Shown here piece after piece: positions 54,701 to 64,000 of a stretch of DNA of 64,000 nt. The stretch spans positions 12,478,308-12,542,307 of the forward strand of contig OZ023184.1 in assembly GCA_963995505.1 (NCBI GenBank), given 5' to 3'. The position numbers were made by a program, and so were the translations under genes. The number at the start of each line of letters is the position of its first letter. Position 1 is the stretch's first letter. The notes beneath the pieces are model-generated. The model worked only from the letters and a program-made list of their open reading frames with translations, was not told the origin of the DNA and searched no databases. The DNA comes from Hypericum androsaemum. Taxonomy: Eukaryota > Streptophyta > Magnoliopsida > Malpighiales > Hypericaceae.

Positions 54701-54976
54701 ATGTCGTCTCAGCCCAAACGATCGTCCCCAATCTCGAGCCCGCCACCGCCCTAGCAACAAAATGGCACCGATCTGAAGCAAAAAATAATAAACCCGCTCA
54801 ACAAGCTCTCAGATAGAGACACGCAGCCGATAGTCGTGTCGGAGCTGGAGGCGATAGCCGACCCCTCGCCGATGCTCCTCCGGTCTCTCCTCCAGGTCCT
54901 GACGGGCGAGCAGGATGCGAACTCGCAGGCCAATGTGGCGATGTGCGCAACGGCGGCAGTAGAGGCGGAGCCATAG
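54701..54976 (+). pseudogene. Captured TORTIFOLIA1-like gene fragment
   Basis: From ATG 54701 the frame reads MSSQPKRSSPISSPPPP, a stop at 54752, then DLKQKIINPLNKLSDRDTQ, a match to the start of the first HEAT-like repeat of TORTIFOLIA1/SPIRAL2 microtubule-associated proteins, whose N-terminus is likewise Ser/Pro-rich. It continues to the stop at 54974-54976. The fragment is GC-rich, unlike the element around it. It covers only about 90 residues and cannot bind microtubules as the full protein does. The parent gene is not in the window. Confidence 0.65.
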
Positions 54977-55200
54977 TGGGGCCGGGTTTAGGAGTTCTCG
55001 ATGCCTCCATCTAGTAGCTTAACCCGCTGAAGCGGATTCACTCTGGGTTTAGGAAATTTGGTGACTAGGGTTTTGACGTCGATGTCCACGCACCCAACGC
55101 CGCCCCTTCGAGTTGCTGCTGCGTTTCTTTTGAATCAGCTGGGTTAGATGATTAATCTAGCCAAAGTTTTGATTTCTTAATTAGGGTTTATTGTCATAAA

Positions 55201-55246
55201 GATGAAGGTGAAGGTGAAGGTGAAGGCGAAGGCGAAGGCGAAAGTG
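55201..55246. repeat. Hexanucleotide repeat (AAGGTG/AAGGCG)n
   Basis: About seven units inside the Pack-MULE. Confidence 0.85.
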
Positions 55247-55604
55247 TCTCCAATTGAGTTTTTCTAATTAGGGTTGTTCAAGTTTTGATTCTTTCTAAAT
55301 GATTTGGATTGTTCAAAATTAAATTTTGGATTTGGTTGAAGGTTTGAGGAAGAAGATGAAATTGGATGAAGAAGAGGGTGGAGGGAAGAGGAGAGAGATT
55401 TTTTTTAAGTTAGAAGGGTATTTTAGTCTTTTTAGGTGGGTGTTAGCAGGAGAAAATGACATATTCATGCGTCAGTGACCCGAGAGTCTTTAAAACCAAA
55501 TTTCGGGGACGTCAGGAACGATTTCGGAAATGCAGGGACCCTAGATGGAGGGACGTTAAACTACAAGAATCTGAGCGTAATTTTTCTATTTTTCAATTTT
55601 TCTA

Positions 55605-55712
55605 AATTGATGACGAGTTTTTGGAATTAGCTCACCTTCGCAGAGTCGCGATTTTTTGTCCCGATCATTGTAGCACGTGTTTTTTCCGGAATATAAAAAG
55701 CATGATGACTTT
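55605..55712 (-). pseudogene. Plastid 16S rRNA fragment, second copy
   Basis: The plus strand shows GACGAGTTTTTGGAATTAGC, GTCGCGATTTTTTGTCCCG, CATTGTAGCACGTG and AGCATGATGAC, then the LINE tail, as at 38820-38907. It retains a stretch that the first copy has lost. Confidence 0.85.
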
Positions 55713-56044
55713 TTTTTTAACAAGCAAATTTTATTTATTCAAAGTAAAAACATCACTGAGATAGTAAGGTTAAGCCATAAAAATCTTTCGTTTGGTTCCG
55801 AGGCGTCTACCCAACTCGTGTGAGGAGAATTTTCCCAGAGGCCCAATCTGCTTATTGAATTTGTTTGTCTCCATCTTGATTTCATAAGCTGTGAAATGTA
55901 TATTTTTTGGCCTGATACTTCTCCGGATATTGATTCCATCTTCTGATTTTGTACCAGGCCCATTTTTCGCCTCATCTGGATCCAACTTATTTTCTTCTTG
56001 CAGATCAGGTCCTCTACCCGGCCTAGCAACACCTTGTTTTTTCC
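55713..56044 (-). mobile_element. 3' part of the short LINE, second copy
   Basis: It matches 38908-39280 with small indels, then jumps at about 56044 to sequence equivalent to 40725. The same insertion site and tail show that it was duplicated with the flank, not inserted separately. Confidence 0.8.
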
Positions 56045-56140
56045 CTGGTAGAAGGTGAGTTCATAATATTCCTTTCTCGAATACTGCAATTGTCTAACAC
56101 ACATCTTATTGATGAACAACAAGATTACGACCAAGCATAT

Positions 56141-58074
56141 TGTTAGGAATTTAGCAACCAAGAGAACAAGATCGCACAAAGAACACGGAACAAGAGAATT
56201 ACGTGGTTCGGCCTAATGCCTACATCCACGGAGAGAAAGGAGAACTTTTATTGATGAATTTCCGAGCCACAAAGCCATACAAAATCTTAGGGTAACATGC
56301 CTTTATATAGAGGCAAACCCTTGTTGTACAAGTAAGGTCTAATTAGGAGTCCAAAACCTAGTCAGAATAGGAATAGGAAATAAGTCTTTCCTATTTCTCG
56401 CCATCCCAACAATCTCCACCTTGGCGAGAAATCATCTCGTGGAAGAACCATGAAGCTCCACCCGAACTTCAACAAACTCCACCTTGACAAAACACCGCCC
56501 CATGAAGAACCATGAGATCTTGCAAAACCAATCCGACTCCACCGACTCCATCTCGGACCATAGATAACTGCATCAATAAGACCATCTCAACTTTCTCTTC
56601 ACCTTTTGTTCAATCACTTGGAGCCAGCCCCCAAACTCGAGCTTCTGAGCTTGCTTGGCCTATTCCCTCCAATCTCCATTGAACCCCAACTAGCAAGTCC
56701 ACCTGCTGAAGCAACCTTGCGACCAATAGACGCATCCTCTATTTTTCGGTCAGCCCCATGCTCCGCAACCTCGAACTGCTTCTCCGCTGGACCTTCTTGC
56801 CTTATACCAATGCTACATGCCATAGCATACAAAGGGCAACCTTTTGTTCCACCAAGTAGAACTCTCGACATGCCACGAACTCCACCGTTCGGCCTTGAGT
56901 GAGATACTCGATTCGCCCGTGGTGCTACCAACGGCTTCGCATTCCCCATGCAAAACCTACCCAACACCTTTGACGTGCACGTCCCTTTAGACAACCATAG
57001 CAGGGCCCAGCTAACAATGCTTCTCTGAGACAACCATGGTTCCTTGCCAACCATGCCTCCACGAAATAACCATAGCTTGCTATCCATGTCTTCGCGAATC
57101 CCAACTCTACTCAAACCATTCATGTCAAGCCTTTGCTCCCTCATACGAACCAACCTCATATGACCTGAGCTTTTGCCAACTCCTTCAGACCTATTGATGT
57201 GACTCCATCTACAATAATGTGCCTCACTAACTTGTAGGTATTTTCTTTCACCCTTTATCCCTACCATCGCATCCTTCTCCACCTTCATTAGCATACCTTT
57301 ATAACTATCACTGTTATAATCCAACGTCCCTAATGAAAAGAGATTACCAGGATGCATTGGACTTGATAAGACAGAAAGCCAGTCACCATCCGACCTGTCT
57401 GAATATGTGGCCATGGTTGTGGATGCCAATCCCTCCTCGTTGTCTTGATCCCTAGTTCGTCCTGGATAGTCCCCTTCATGTGCCCTTCTCAGCACTTGAA
57501 GCCACTTCCATTGAACTTCTTTGACTCCGACCTGGATCCTCTTCCACAACCCAGCTGGTGGCTCCTCATCATCCGCCAAGCACAAGTGATTCTTCGCTAC
57601 CGCCTTGGCCTCCAATTCTTCCCGCTCTTGTTCCTCCATCTTCTCGGACTTCTTCTCCGAGAGCGCGATAACCATCCCTTGTTGCACGAGGAGATCCTTG
57701 ACACACCTTTGCCATAACCTAAAATTCGATGAACCATCGAACTTCACAAGAGCAAACCTCGTGCCGTCCAACATCCTTCAACCTTAGCTCTGATACCACT
57801 TGTTAGGAATTTAGCAACCAAGAGAACAAGATCGCACAAAGAACACGGAACAAGAGAATTACGTGGTTCGGCCTAATGCCTACATCCACGGAGAGAAAGG
57901 AGAACTTTTATTGATGAGTTTCCGAGCCACAAAGCCATACAAAACCTTAGGGTAACATGCCTTTATATAGAGGCAAACCCTTGTTGTACAAGTAAGGTCT
58001 AATTAGGAGTCCAAAACCTAGTCAGAATAGGAATAGGAATAGGAAATAAGTCTTTCCTATTTCTCGCCATCCCA

Positions 58075-58077
<3 letters not shown>
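56141..58077 (-). mobile_element. Internally deleted copia element, copy 2
   Basis: LTRs at 56141-56411 and 57801-58077 differ by eye at about two positions plus one 6-bp repeat unit, so it is young. On the minus strand a canonical TGGTATCAGAGC primer-binding site follows the 5' LTR (57801-58077). The interior is the same deletion derivative as copy 1, with its frame intact. The left duplication is CATAT; on the right a CA/TA microsatellite has replaced it. The empty site is preserved at 40800-40810. Confidence 0.92.
56614..57774 (-). CDS. Deleted copia polyprotein, copy 2 (open, 386 aa)
   Basis: Begins MLDGTRFALVKFDGSSNFRL (Tnt1-type gag start), followed by the charged SEKKSEKMEEQEREELEAKA helix. 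It then jumps to pre-integrase-like pieces (NLFSLGTLDYNSDSYKGMLM; HMRLVRMREQRLDM) and a basic, Gly-rich tail ending LRSSSLGAGSK. No protease, integrase, RT or RNase H motifs are present. The frame is uninterrupted and colinear with copy 1, which differs by one stop. Its conservation suggests either recent spread or selection on an RNA-packaging or gag-like product. Confidence 0.75.
   Translation of the reverse strand: MLDGTRFALVKFDGSSNFRLWQRCVKDLLVQQGMVIALSEKKSEKMEEQEREELEAKAVAKNHLCLADDEEPPAGLWKRIQVGVKEVQWKWLQVLRRAHEGDYPGRTRDQDNEEGLASTTMATYSDRSDGDWLSVLSSPMHPGNLFSLGTLDYNSDSYKGMLMKVEKDAMVGIKGERKYLQVSEAHYCRWSHINRSEGVGKSSGHMRLVRMREQRLDMNGLSRVGIREDMDSKLWLFRGGMVGKEPWLSQRSIVSWALLWLSKGTCTSKVLGRFCMGNAKPLVAPRANRVSHSRPNGGVRGMSRVLLGGTKGCPLYAMACSIGIRQEGPAEKQFEVAEHGADRKIEDASIGRKVASAGGLASWGSMEIGGNRPSKLRSSSLGAGSK

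Positions 58078-58130
<53 letters not shown>
58078..58130. repeat. (CA)n(TA)n microsatellite at the copia 3' junction
   Basis: About eleven CA then about fifteen TA units, ending at TTGACAACAAC, which matches 40819 onward. It has expanded from the ATATGTATATATATG present at the empty site. Confidence 0.9.
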
Positions 58131-58132
<2 letters not shown>

Positions 58133-58184
58133 ACAACAACTTTGCGAAGAATCCATCTGCAAATACATAGAGCAGTAGTCTTAT

Positions 58185-58750
58185 TGATTAACCCAATTTT
58201 TGCACTTAGTAGATTACACTAGAGGGTTGACCACTCAGAGGTTCGGAAATTTAAGCTCACTTATATGAGTAGTCACCTACCTATCACTCGCGTACACGTC
58301 CGGGGTCTCAAAGTTTCATACGTCTCACCCAGTGGTGCCTCGATAAATGTGGGGCTTATGATCAAGGGGACTTTTTATTGGGTTGTAATGGGGTTCAGGT
58401 CAGGTGAGGATAATATATGTGAGAAGTAGCTAAACCACCTAGCCGAGGAGCTCACAAAAATTTTGTAGCTCTCGTCTAAGATGGAACGATGCCATTTTTC
58501 CTGAGGAGCAGGGAAGGATATCGAGTCATCATCGAAAAAATTACTGTCATCAGAGATTTTCCCCCTTTGTCTCAAATTATGGTCATTTCTGACCTGTAAT
58601 TGATTGTAGTTGAAGTTGTTTGAAGTTGACCTTTAATTGACTTGTAATTGTTTGTTTGTTTTCTGTAATTGATTGTAGTTGAAGTTGCTTGAAGTTAAAG
58701 TTAGCTTCCGGTTTGATTTGTTAATTAATTATTTCCAAATAGTTTATCGT
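58185..58750. other. Intergenic, no gene
   Basis: ARO 3'-flank homology stops at about 58185 (AGCAGTAGTCTT). The sequence beyond is unrelated. No coding or repeat structure except GTAATTGATTGTAGTTGAAG twice at 58600-58690. Confidence 0.4.
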
Positions 58751-59480
58751 GTTATGTTGAAATGATATCCTCGGTTATGTAAAATGGTATACCCGATTAT
58801 ATCAAATTGTATACCCGGTTATATCAAATGGTACATCCAGTTATGTCAAATAGTACACCGAGTTATGTCAAATGATATGTCATGTTAAATAATTAATTTA
58901 ATAATATTAATTGTGATTTTTTTCAGATGAATTTAATCAAGATACGTTGAAATGGTATGTCCGGTTATGTCAAATGGTATACCTCGTTATGTCAAATAGT
59001 TTGCATGTTACTTGTAATAAGAAAGTTAAATAATTAATTAAATTATATATCGAATGGTATGCCCGGTTATATCAAATGGTGTGCCTGGTTATATCGAATG
59101 GTATGCCTGGTTATATCGAATGGTATGTCCGGTATTTTAAATAGTATGCCCGGTTATATCAAATGGTATGTCCGATTATTTAAAATATGTATAATAAGAA
59201 AGTTAAATAATTAATTAAATTATATATCGAACGGTATGCCCAGTTATATCAAAGGGTATACCTGGATATATCGAATGGTATCTCCGATTATTTAAAATAC
59301 TTATAATAAGAAAGTTAACAAATTAATTAAATTACATATCGAATGGTATGTCCAGTTATATTAAATAGTATGCTTAATTATATCAAATGATATATTCGAT
59401 TATATCAAATAGTATGCCCAATTGTAGCGAATGGCATCTCCAGTTATTAAAAATACTTATAATAAAAAGGTTAAATAATT
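58750..59480. repeat. Minisatellite (TCAAATGGTATGCCCGGTTA), about 21 bp
   Basis: Diverged units near ATCGAATGGTATGTCCGGTT occur about 25-30 times. They are broken into blocks by AATTAATTAAATTATATATC spacers that themselves recur about every 120 bp, so there is a higher-order structure. Confidence 0.85.
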
Positions 59481-59519
59481 AATTAAATAATATTTTTGAA
59501 GTTAAAAAATAAATTTGAA

Positions 59520-60374
59520 GTTAAGAAAAAGAAAGCACGTGAGGGCATCTCCCTTTTTATGTTTTGCCCTGTAATTAATAATTAATTACTCAAAAAATTA
59601 TTTTTTTGTCCAATCGAAGTTATTCTTCTTTTAATACAAAGCTCTGAGTTGTTGTCATTGAAAATCTCAATGACAAGCTTATTGCTCTTTCTCTTCTCTT
59701 TATGCAGCTTTTTAACATCATAGCATCGAGTTATTTATTGACTGAGAGTGGTCTAAGTTACCACTCTGCCATTCGGCCTGAATGAGGACTGGTCCTGAAA
59801 ACTATAATTAGAACCAAATTCGGTCCCCCCAAACATGACTACATGCATAAAGAATGGGATAAATTTACTCAAGTATCCTATGTTTTACACTTTTTTATTC
59901 AAGTGCCTTATGGTTTAACATTTTTTACTCAGGTGACGGAAGTTTCCAAATTTGAAATTTTTTTTGTTAAATAAAATTTAGTCGGATTGGCCTAAACTCT
60001 AGGGTTTTTAGTATAGTTTTAAAAAATGGTGGGACTGAAAATCACCCATGAAAACGGGTCATTTTTCAGTGTTTATACGAACTCCGGTTGAACTGCCCAA
60101 AATCTGGTCAGACTGGGCGGTTCGTGCTAATTTTTGACTTGACTCGTCCGGTCCGACCAGATTTTATCCAAATCAGCAAAAATTAAAATAAAAAATCATA
60201 TCATATGCTCGATTTCTCCAAATCAACAAAGAAAATGGACTTTATATATCATAAATTGGTTGATATTTATAAAATGTGGATTTTGACTATTTATTCTATA
60301 TATTATCGAATAATAGTAAAATATATTTTTCTATTCTAAATAGTGCTGGCGTAGATAAATAAAAAAAATCAACT
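59520..60374. other. AT-rich intergenic, no gene
   Basis: No coding capacity. Bases 59860-59990 (CTCAAGTATCCTATGTTTTA..., TCAAGTGCCTTATGGTTTAA) resemble a single arm of a long-TIR MULE without a partner. Confidence 0.4.
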
Positions 60375-60905
60375 GAGAACCACGAATTGCATATAAATCT
60401 CACCAGAACCCTCCACCAAAGCCTCCTTAACCAACCTCAGAGCTTCCTCCTTGTACTCCAACTGTGCGACACCCTTCATCGAACATCTTCCTTGCATCCC
60501 CCAATAAACACCAAACGCTCAATATCACGCCACCTCATAATAGCGCAAGCTTTGAAGGCGCCGGGGAACATATGTTCATCAGGAACCAACGCTCACCTAC
60601 CATTCGACGAATGCACTCAATGACAATACTCGGCATCTTATCAGGGAAAACCGTGAGATCACCAAGCTCCATGTGGTGATCTGAGATATTTGGATTTGGA
60701 TTAGCAGTTCATGAGCTGATGGAGAACAAGGGGGCCGCTCGGATACCGGACTTGATAATGTGGGCGTGAAGCTGGACGACTCCACGGAACAACCTGGATC
60801 GGGTTTGCGATAGCAGCAAGTCGCAGACTGTCTTGTACTTGTCGCCGGAAGAGCACAGGATTAGCCGGTTGTTTAGGCAAATGTTGCGGTCTGGAGCAGG
60901 TCTAA
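60375..60905 (-). pseudogene. PPR pseudogene piece D
   Basis: On the minus strand: NICLNNRLILCSSGD, then VVQLHAHIIKSGI (typical of plant PLS-type PPR proteins), a stop, then another frame with FPDKMPSI and finally GDARKMFDEG. It matches piece A (4400-4860) and lies 3' of ARO copy 5. It is inactive because of stops and frameshifts. Confidence 0.7.
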
Positions 60906-61101
60906 TTGGTTGTAGGATAAATTAAAGCTCAACATAACAAGCATAAGCAAAAGTTGAAGAATCAATCAAACTGCAATGTGATTTTAGTATATTGAGAATA
61001 GCTAGAGCAGTACAGTCTTAAGTATATTACATACTGCAATACGTCCACATCAGAGAGAGGCAGAGGAATTATAAGAAAGGAGTAGTTTATGCAAGCATCA
61101 A

Positions 61102-63318
61102 CTAACCCAACCTCCGCTTGGTCTGTTGCAACAGTGCTTTCCCAGCCTCGTCCTTGGAGAAGTGGCCTTTTCGAGATGCTACATTAATGGCGGATAATAC
61201 TTCCTTGAGCTCATCAGACTTTTTATGAAGTGCATCTATCACGACGTAGCACAATAGGACCATAGCATGCTTTTGAACTCCTATCTTTTCATCGGCTGCT
61301 AATCGGAGTATGCGTTTCAGACCTCCAAGGCTAACAATAGCTTTCGAGTGGTCCTTGTGCAAGAAGTTACGATCTTTACAAGCAAATTTGGCAAGTGCAA
61401 CTAAACTCTCCTTGACTACCTCATAGTTGCTTGATTCAAGAAGATGAACCAATGAGATGATCGGTTGTGTCCCTCGGAACGTTGCCGCCAAATTCCCAAT
61501 GGCTTTGATGCATGGGATGAGAAGCTCTGCAGTTGAAGATCTCTGCATGACAGACTGAACTAAGTTCGTTCCATCCAAGGCTTCTTTAATGATTCTCATT
61601 AACTGATCAACAACAGTTTTGTGAGCATATGAACTATGCTTGAATGCGCATCTTCTCAAGTCGGTTTCCTTTTCAGCTACTGCGGTGATTTCCATCAAAG
61701 CCATGGCCGAAGATAGTTTTACATCCAATCTTTCGTTCTGTAATAGCACTGCAAAGCGCAAAATAGCTCTTTTCTCGACAATTATCTGACATGCAGGGGC
61801 ATTGTCCTTAGCAAGAGCTCCAAGAACCTTAGCTGCCATCGCTCTCATTCTGGCCTTGACTCGAGGTGAGTCCTCTTGCTGAAGTTGGTTCTGTTCCCCA
61901 GGCATAGATTTCCCATTTTGATCATCTACAACCTTCCTTTTGTTCGAGTTGTGCCGTGCAGCCACAATAGAAAGGACAGAAGTTGCCTTGTTGATGTCAT
62001 CTTGTAGATGCTCCTCAGAAACCTCAACTTGAAGGAGACTGACGAGGGAAGCTATTAGATCATCAAGCGGCAATATATCGCGGAATGTTGGGTCTATTGC
62101 CATACATTTGGACATCACATGAGCAACCTCGGCCTGAAGTAGCATTGGTCCTTCTTTGAGGATTTCCTTAAACACTACAACTACCCCTGCTGCTACCAAA
62201 TGTTCAATGCTACTCGATTTTTCTGCTATTACCCCTATTACCATGACACTGATCCATTTATCATATAAACTACCTCCTCTAAACAAATATAGGAGCCATG
62301 AAACCTGTGCTCGGCCTTCCATTGTCAAAATTACCTCGTCAATGCCAAGAAAACGCAGTGAAAAGGCCACATCCTTCAATCCCTCATCAACGATCCAACA
62401 TAAAGAGGGATCGTTCTTGACCAGAATTCTAAGTGTCTTAGCTGATGTAGCTACCATTCTGGCTTTCACTTCAGGTGACTTCTCGTTTCCATCATCCACA
62501 ATCTTCTTCCTATTCGAGTTATGACTCGCAGCTCCTGTAGAAAAGAACGAATCTGATTTGTTGATATCAACAGGCATGAATTGAAGGCTGCTGGCAAGGG
62601 AGCCTACTAGATCATGAAGTGGCAATTCAACCTGGATTGTTGGATCTATTGCCACAAATTTGGAGATCACATGGGCAACCTCAGCCTGAATTACCATTGG
62701 ACCTTGTTTGAGGATTTCGGAAAACACCCCCATGACCCCTGCTTCCACCAAGTGTTCGACATCTCCCGATTGTTGTGGTATTGCCCCTAGTGTCATGACA
62801 CTGATCAATTTATCATATATATTACCTTCTTTGAGCAAGTTTAGGAGCGATGATACCACAGCTTGGCCTCTAATGCCAAGATAGCGCAGTAAAATATCCA
62901 CATTGTTCGATCTCCATGTATAGAATTCGGGGCGAGGGAGAGGCGGGAGAGACATACATGTATCGTGCAGGGATATCAGACCAAGCAGACCAAGCAACCT
63001 TTTAATATGGAACTCGGATATGTCCAACTCCCGCTCAGCCACTTCCTTGGGGAAAAGATTGGTCAACGGAACAAGGTAAGGTCGTCTGTGAGGCCTCTGG
63101 AGCAAGAAAGTGAATAGAGTGGTGGTCAGGTATCCTCCGCCCTTGTCGTCATGTTCGAAGATCAACTTGGACACCAAGCTGAGGCAATCAACTAGTGCTC
63201 CGAGTCTTGAAACTCGGTATCCATTTAGAAACTCTCTTCTTCCTGATTCCATGGCTACGTTTGCCAGCTCGATGCTTCTTGTTACAATCTGCATCCCACT
63301 TTCTTGTGTTTCAGCCAT
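61102..63318 (-). CDS. ARO-like armadillo protein, copy 5 (intact)
   Basis: Intronless frame of 738 aa from ATG 63318 (MAETQESGMQIV). An upstream in-frame Met at 63378 exists, but the other copies start at MAE/MAD, so I use 63318. Layout: N-terminal helical region (to about 150), two armadillo modules (NIYDKLISVMTLGAIPQQ; SLYDKWISVMVIGVIAEK), a basic Asn/Lys-rich linker (HNSNKRKVVDDQNGKS) and the C-terminal block (ALMEITAVAEKETDLRRC; ELLIPCIKAIGNLAATF). It ends RRLG at a TAG where copy 1 reads RRLGQLMLA, losing only five residues. Best match from memory is ARMADILLO REPEAT ONLY (ARO1-4), which position ROP-GTPase regulators at the tip of pollen tubes and root hairs. This is the copy most likely to be active. 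Confidence 0.88.
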   Translation of the reverse strand: MAETQESGMQIVTRSIELANVAMESGRREFLNGYRVSRLGALVDCLSLVSKLIFEHDDKGGGYLTTTLFTFLLQRPHRRPYLVPLTNLFPKEVAERELDISEFHIKRLLGLLGLISLHDTCMSLPPLPRPEFYTWRSNNVDILLRYLGIRGQAVVSSLLNLLKEGNIYDKLISVMTLGAIPQQSGDVEHLVEAGVMGVFSEILKQGPMVIQAEVAHVISKFVAIDPTIQVELPLHDLVGSLASSLQFMPVDINKSDSFFSTGAASHNSNRKKIVDDGNEKSPEVKARMVATSAKTLRILVKNDPSLCWIVDEGLKDVAFSLRFLGIDEVILTMEGRAQVSWLLYLFRGGSLYDKWISVMVIGVIAEKSSSIEHLVAAGVVVVFKEILKEGPMLLQAEVAHVMSKCMAIDPTFRDILPLDDLIASLVSLLQVEVSEEHLQDDINKATSVLSIVAARHNSNKRKVVDDQNGKSMPGEQNQLQQEDSPRVKARMRAMAAKVLGALAKDNAPACQIIVEKRAILRFAVLLQNERLDVKLSSAMALMEITAVAEKETDLRRCAFKHSSYAHKTVVDQLMRIIKEALDGTNLVQSVMQRSSTAELLIPCIKAIGNLAATFRGTQPIISLVHLLESSNYEVVKESLVALAKFACKDRNFLHKDHSKAIVSLGGLKRILRLAADEKIGVQKHAMVLLCYVVIDALHKKSDELKEVLSAINVASRKGHFSKDEAGKALLQQTKRRLG

Positions 63319-63389
63319 GGATGATGGGTATTTGGACGAGGTTAACGAATGAGGGTTTAGTTTGCAAAATGCAGACATATATGTGGGTT

Positions 63390-64000
63390 TCTGTCTTGGG
63401 GTAATCGCTCCCGATCGTGTTATTCGGCTCCATCCTTCAGCAATAAGCCAATAATCAATACTACGTCTCCGTCGGACGTTATCTTCAACGTTGAATTTCT
63501 GTTAAAATAACATTTTCAGCAAGAGATTTTGGTTAGAACTAAATAGCATTTCATACTTGTTCAAAAATTTAATATATGTATTTGAAATTAGTCCAATGAG
63601 AATTCTATTTTATTTTAAACCCGATAATTAACGCTGGACTACTAGGGACTTCAATGGGCCAAGTCGGATTCACTTGTTAGATCCAAATTTGATCCAAAAT
63701 TGTTCAATTGTTTGATTGTTAGGATTCAGATCCATGAAATCGGACAAAACCTAGTTTAGATTCTTGTATCCATTATTTAAAAAAGCTTAAAGTTCAAAAT
63801 ATTAAAGTAATAAAATGGTGTACCAAAATATTAAAGTAAGCAGTTCTTATTTATTTTAAAATTTTGGTTTGCAATAGTTTCTATGGTTAGCATGTAGTTC
63901 TCAATTATTAAAATTTAGTTATCTTTATATAGTTGAACTCTTCCATCTAAATTAATAACATTTATAAATTAATAAAAATTATGGTCCCGAGACCAGTGCT
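63390..64000. promoter_or_regulatory. ARO copy 5 upstream region
   Basis: No gene. Bases 63452-64000 match 52446-53330 upstream of copy 4. AT-rich; no obvious core promoter could be fixed. Confidence 0.45.

Larger units (their letters stand above)
54116..55586. mobile_element. Pack-MULE with long terminal inverted repeats, 1.47 kb
   Basis: Arms of about 195 bp at 54116-54310 and 55390-55586 are inverted copies (GAAAAATTA(T/C)GCTCAGAT at each end; TGCATTTCCGAAATCGTTCC perfectly shared). There is no transposase inside. The interior is gene-like, with a CT-rich leader, a GC-rich exon-like part and AT-rich segments. Long TIRs around captured gene sequence define a Pack-MULE. No clear 9-bp duplication was found at these limits. 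Confidence 0.75.

Noticed and set aside
63319..63378. Upstream Met extending ARO copy 5 by 20 residues
   Set aside because: Copies 2 and 3 start at the MAD/MAE codon and have no equivalent extension.

Overview
The window is nuclear DNA of a flowering plant. It has intron-containing genes, L1-type LINEs, Ty1/copia and Ty3/gypsy pieces, hAT and Mutator-like (MULE) DNA transposons, a TRIM, degraded plastid 16S rRNA DNA (NUPT) and plant gene families (ARMADILLO REPEAT ONLY, pentatricopeptide repeat, TORTIFOLIA1-like, FAR1/FHY3-type transposase). No species is assigned.

Layout. (1) 0-4.2 kb: a probable LTR of a minus-strand Ty3/gypsy element, packed with tandem repeats, with a broken gag and a possible LINE ORF1 remnant to its left. 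(2) 4.2-8.1 kb: a PPR pseudogene piece, ARO-like pseudogene 1, a LINE ORF1 fragment and an hAT-type MITE with perfect 8-bp target duplications. (3) 8.5-14.7 kb: a complete L1 LINE with perfect 13-bp target duplications; its ORF2 is in one frame but carries five nonsense codons. (4) 16.35-27.49 kb: an 11.1-kb MULE with 10-bp target duplications and degenerate terminal inverted repeats. It carries two convergent multi-exon genes: a C48 (Ulp1-type SUMO) protease-like gene with its catalytic residues intact, and a FAR1-type MULE transposase gene whose frame is open across five inferred exons. About 20-bp minisatellites fill the introns of both genes and always read the same way relative to the transcript. 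(5) 28.4-63.4 kb: a head-to-tail minus-strand array of ARO-like armadillo genes. Copy 2 (31.5-34.2 kb) and copy 4 (50.7-52.4 kb) are broken. Copy 3 (41.0-45.3 kb) is open but has an in-frame 1.5-kb internal duplication. Copy 5 (61.1-63.3 kb) is intact. PPR pseudogene pieces lie 3' of several copies, which suggests the ancestral duplicated unit was ARO plus PPR.

Transposons are nested in the array: two copies of one internally deleted copia family, a deleted Tnt1-like copia, a TRIM with three 110-bp LTRs, a short LINE inserted into plastid 16S DNA, and a Pack-MULE carrying a TORTIFOLIA1-like fragment. The NUPT plus LINE block occurs twice (38.6-40.9 and 55.6-58.2 kb), so it was duplicated with the array. 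The undisturbed copy gives an empty-site control for the copia insertion at 56.1 kb.

The genes most likely to encode working proteins are ARO copies 5 and 3 and the MULE transposase; the Ulp1-like gene needs one homopolymer T removed to be open. Exon limits, identities and divergences were read by eye.
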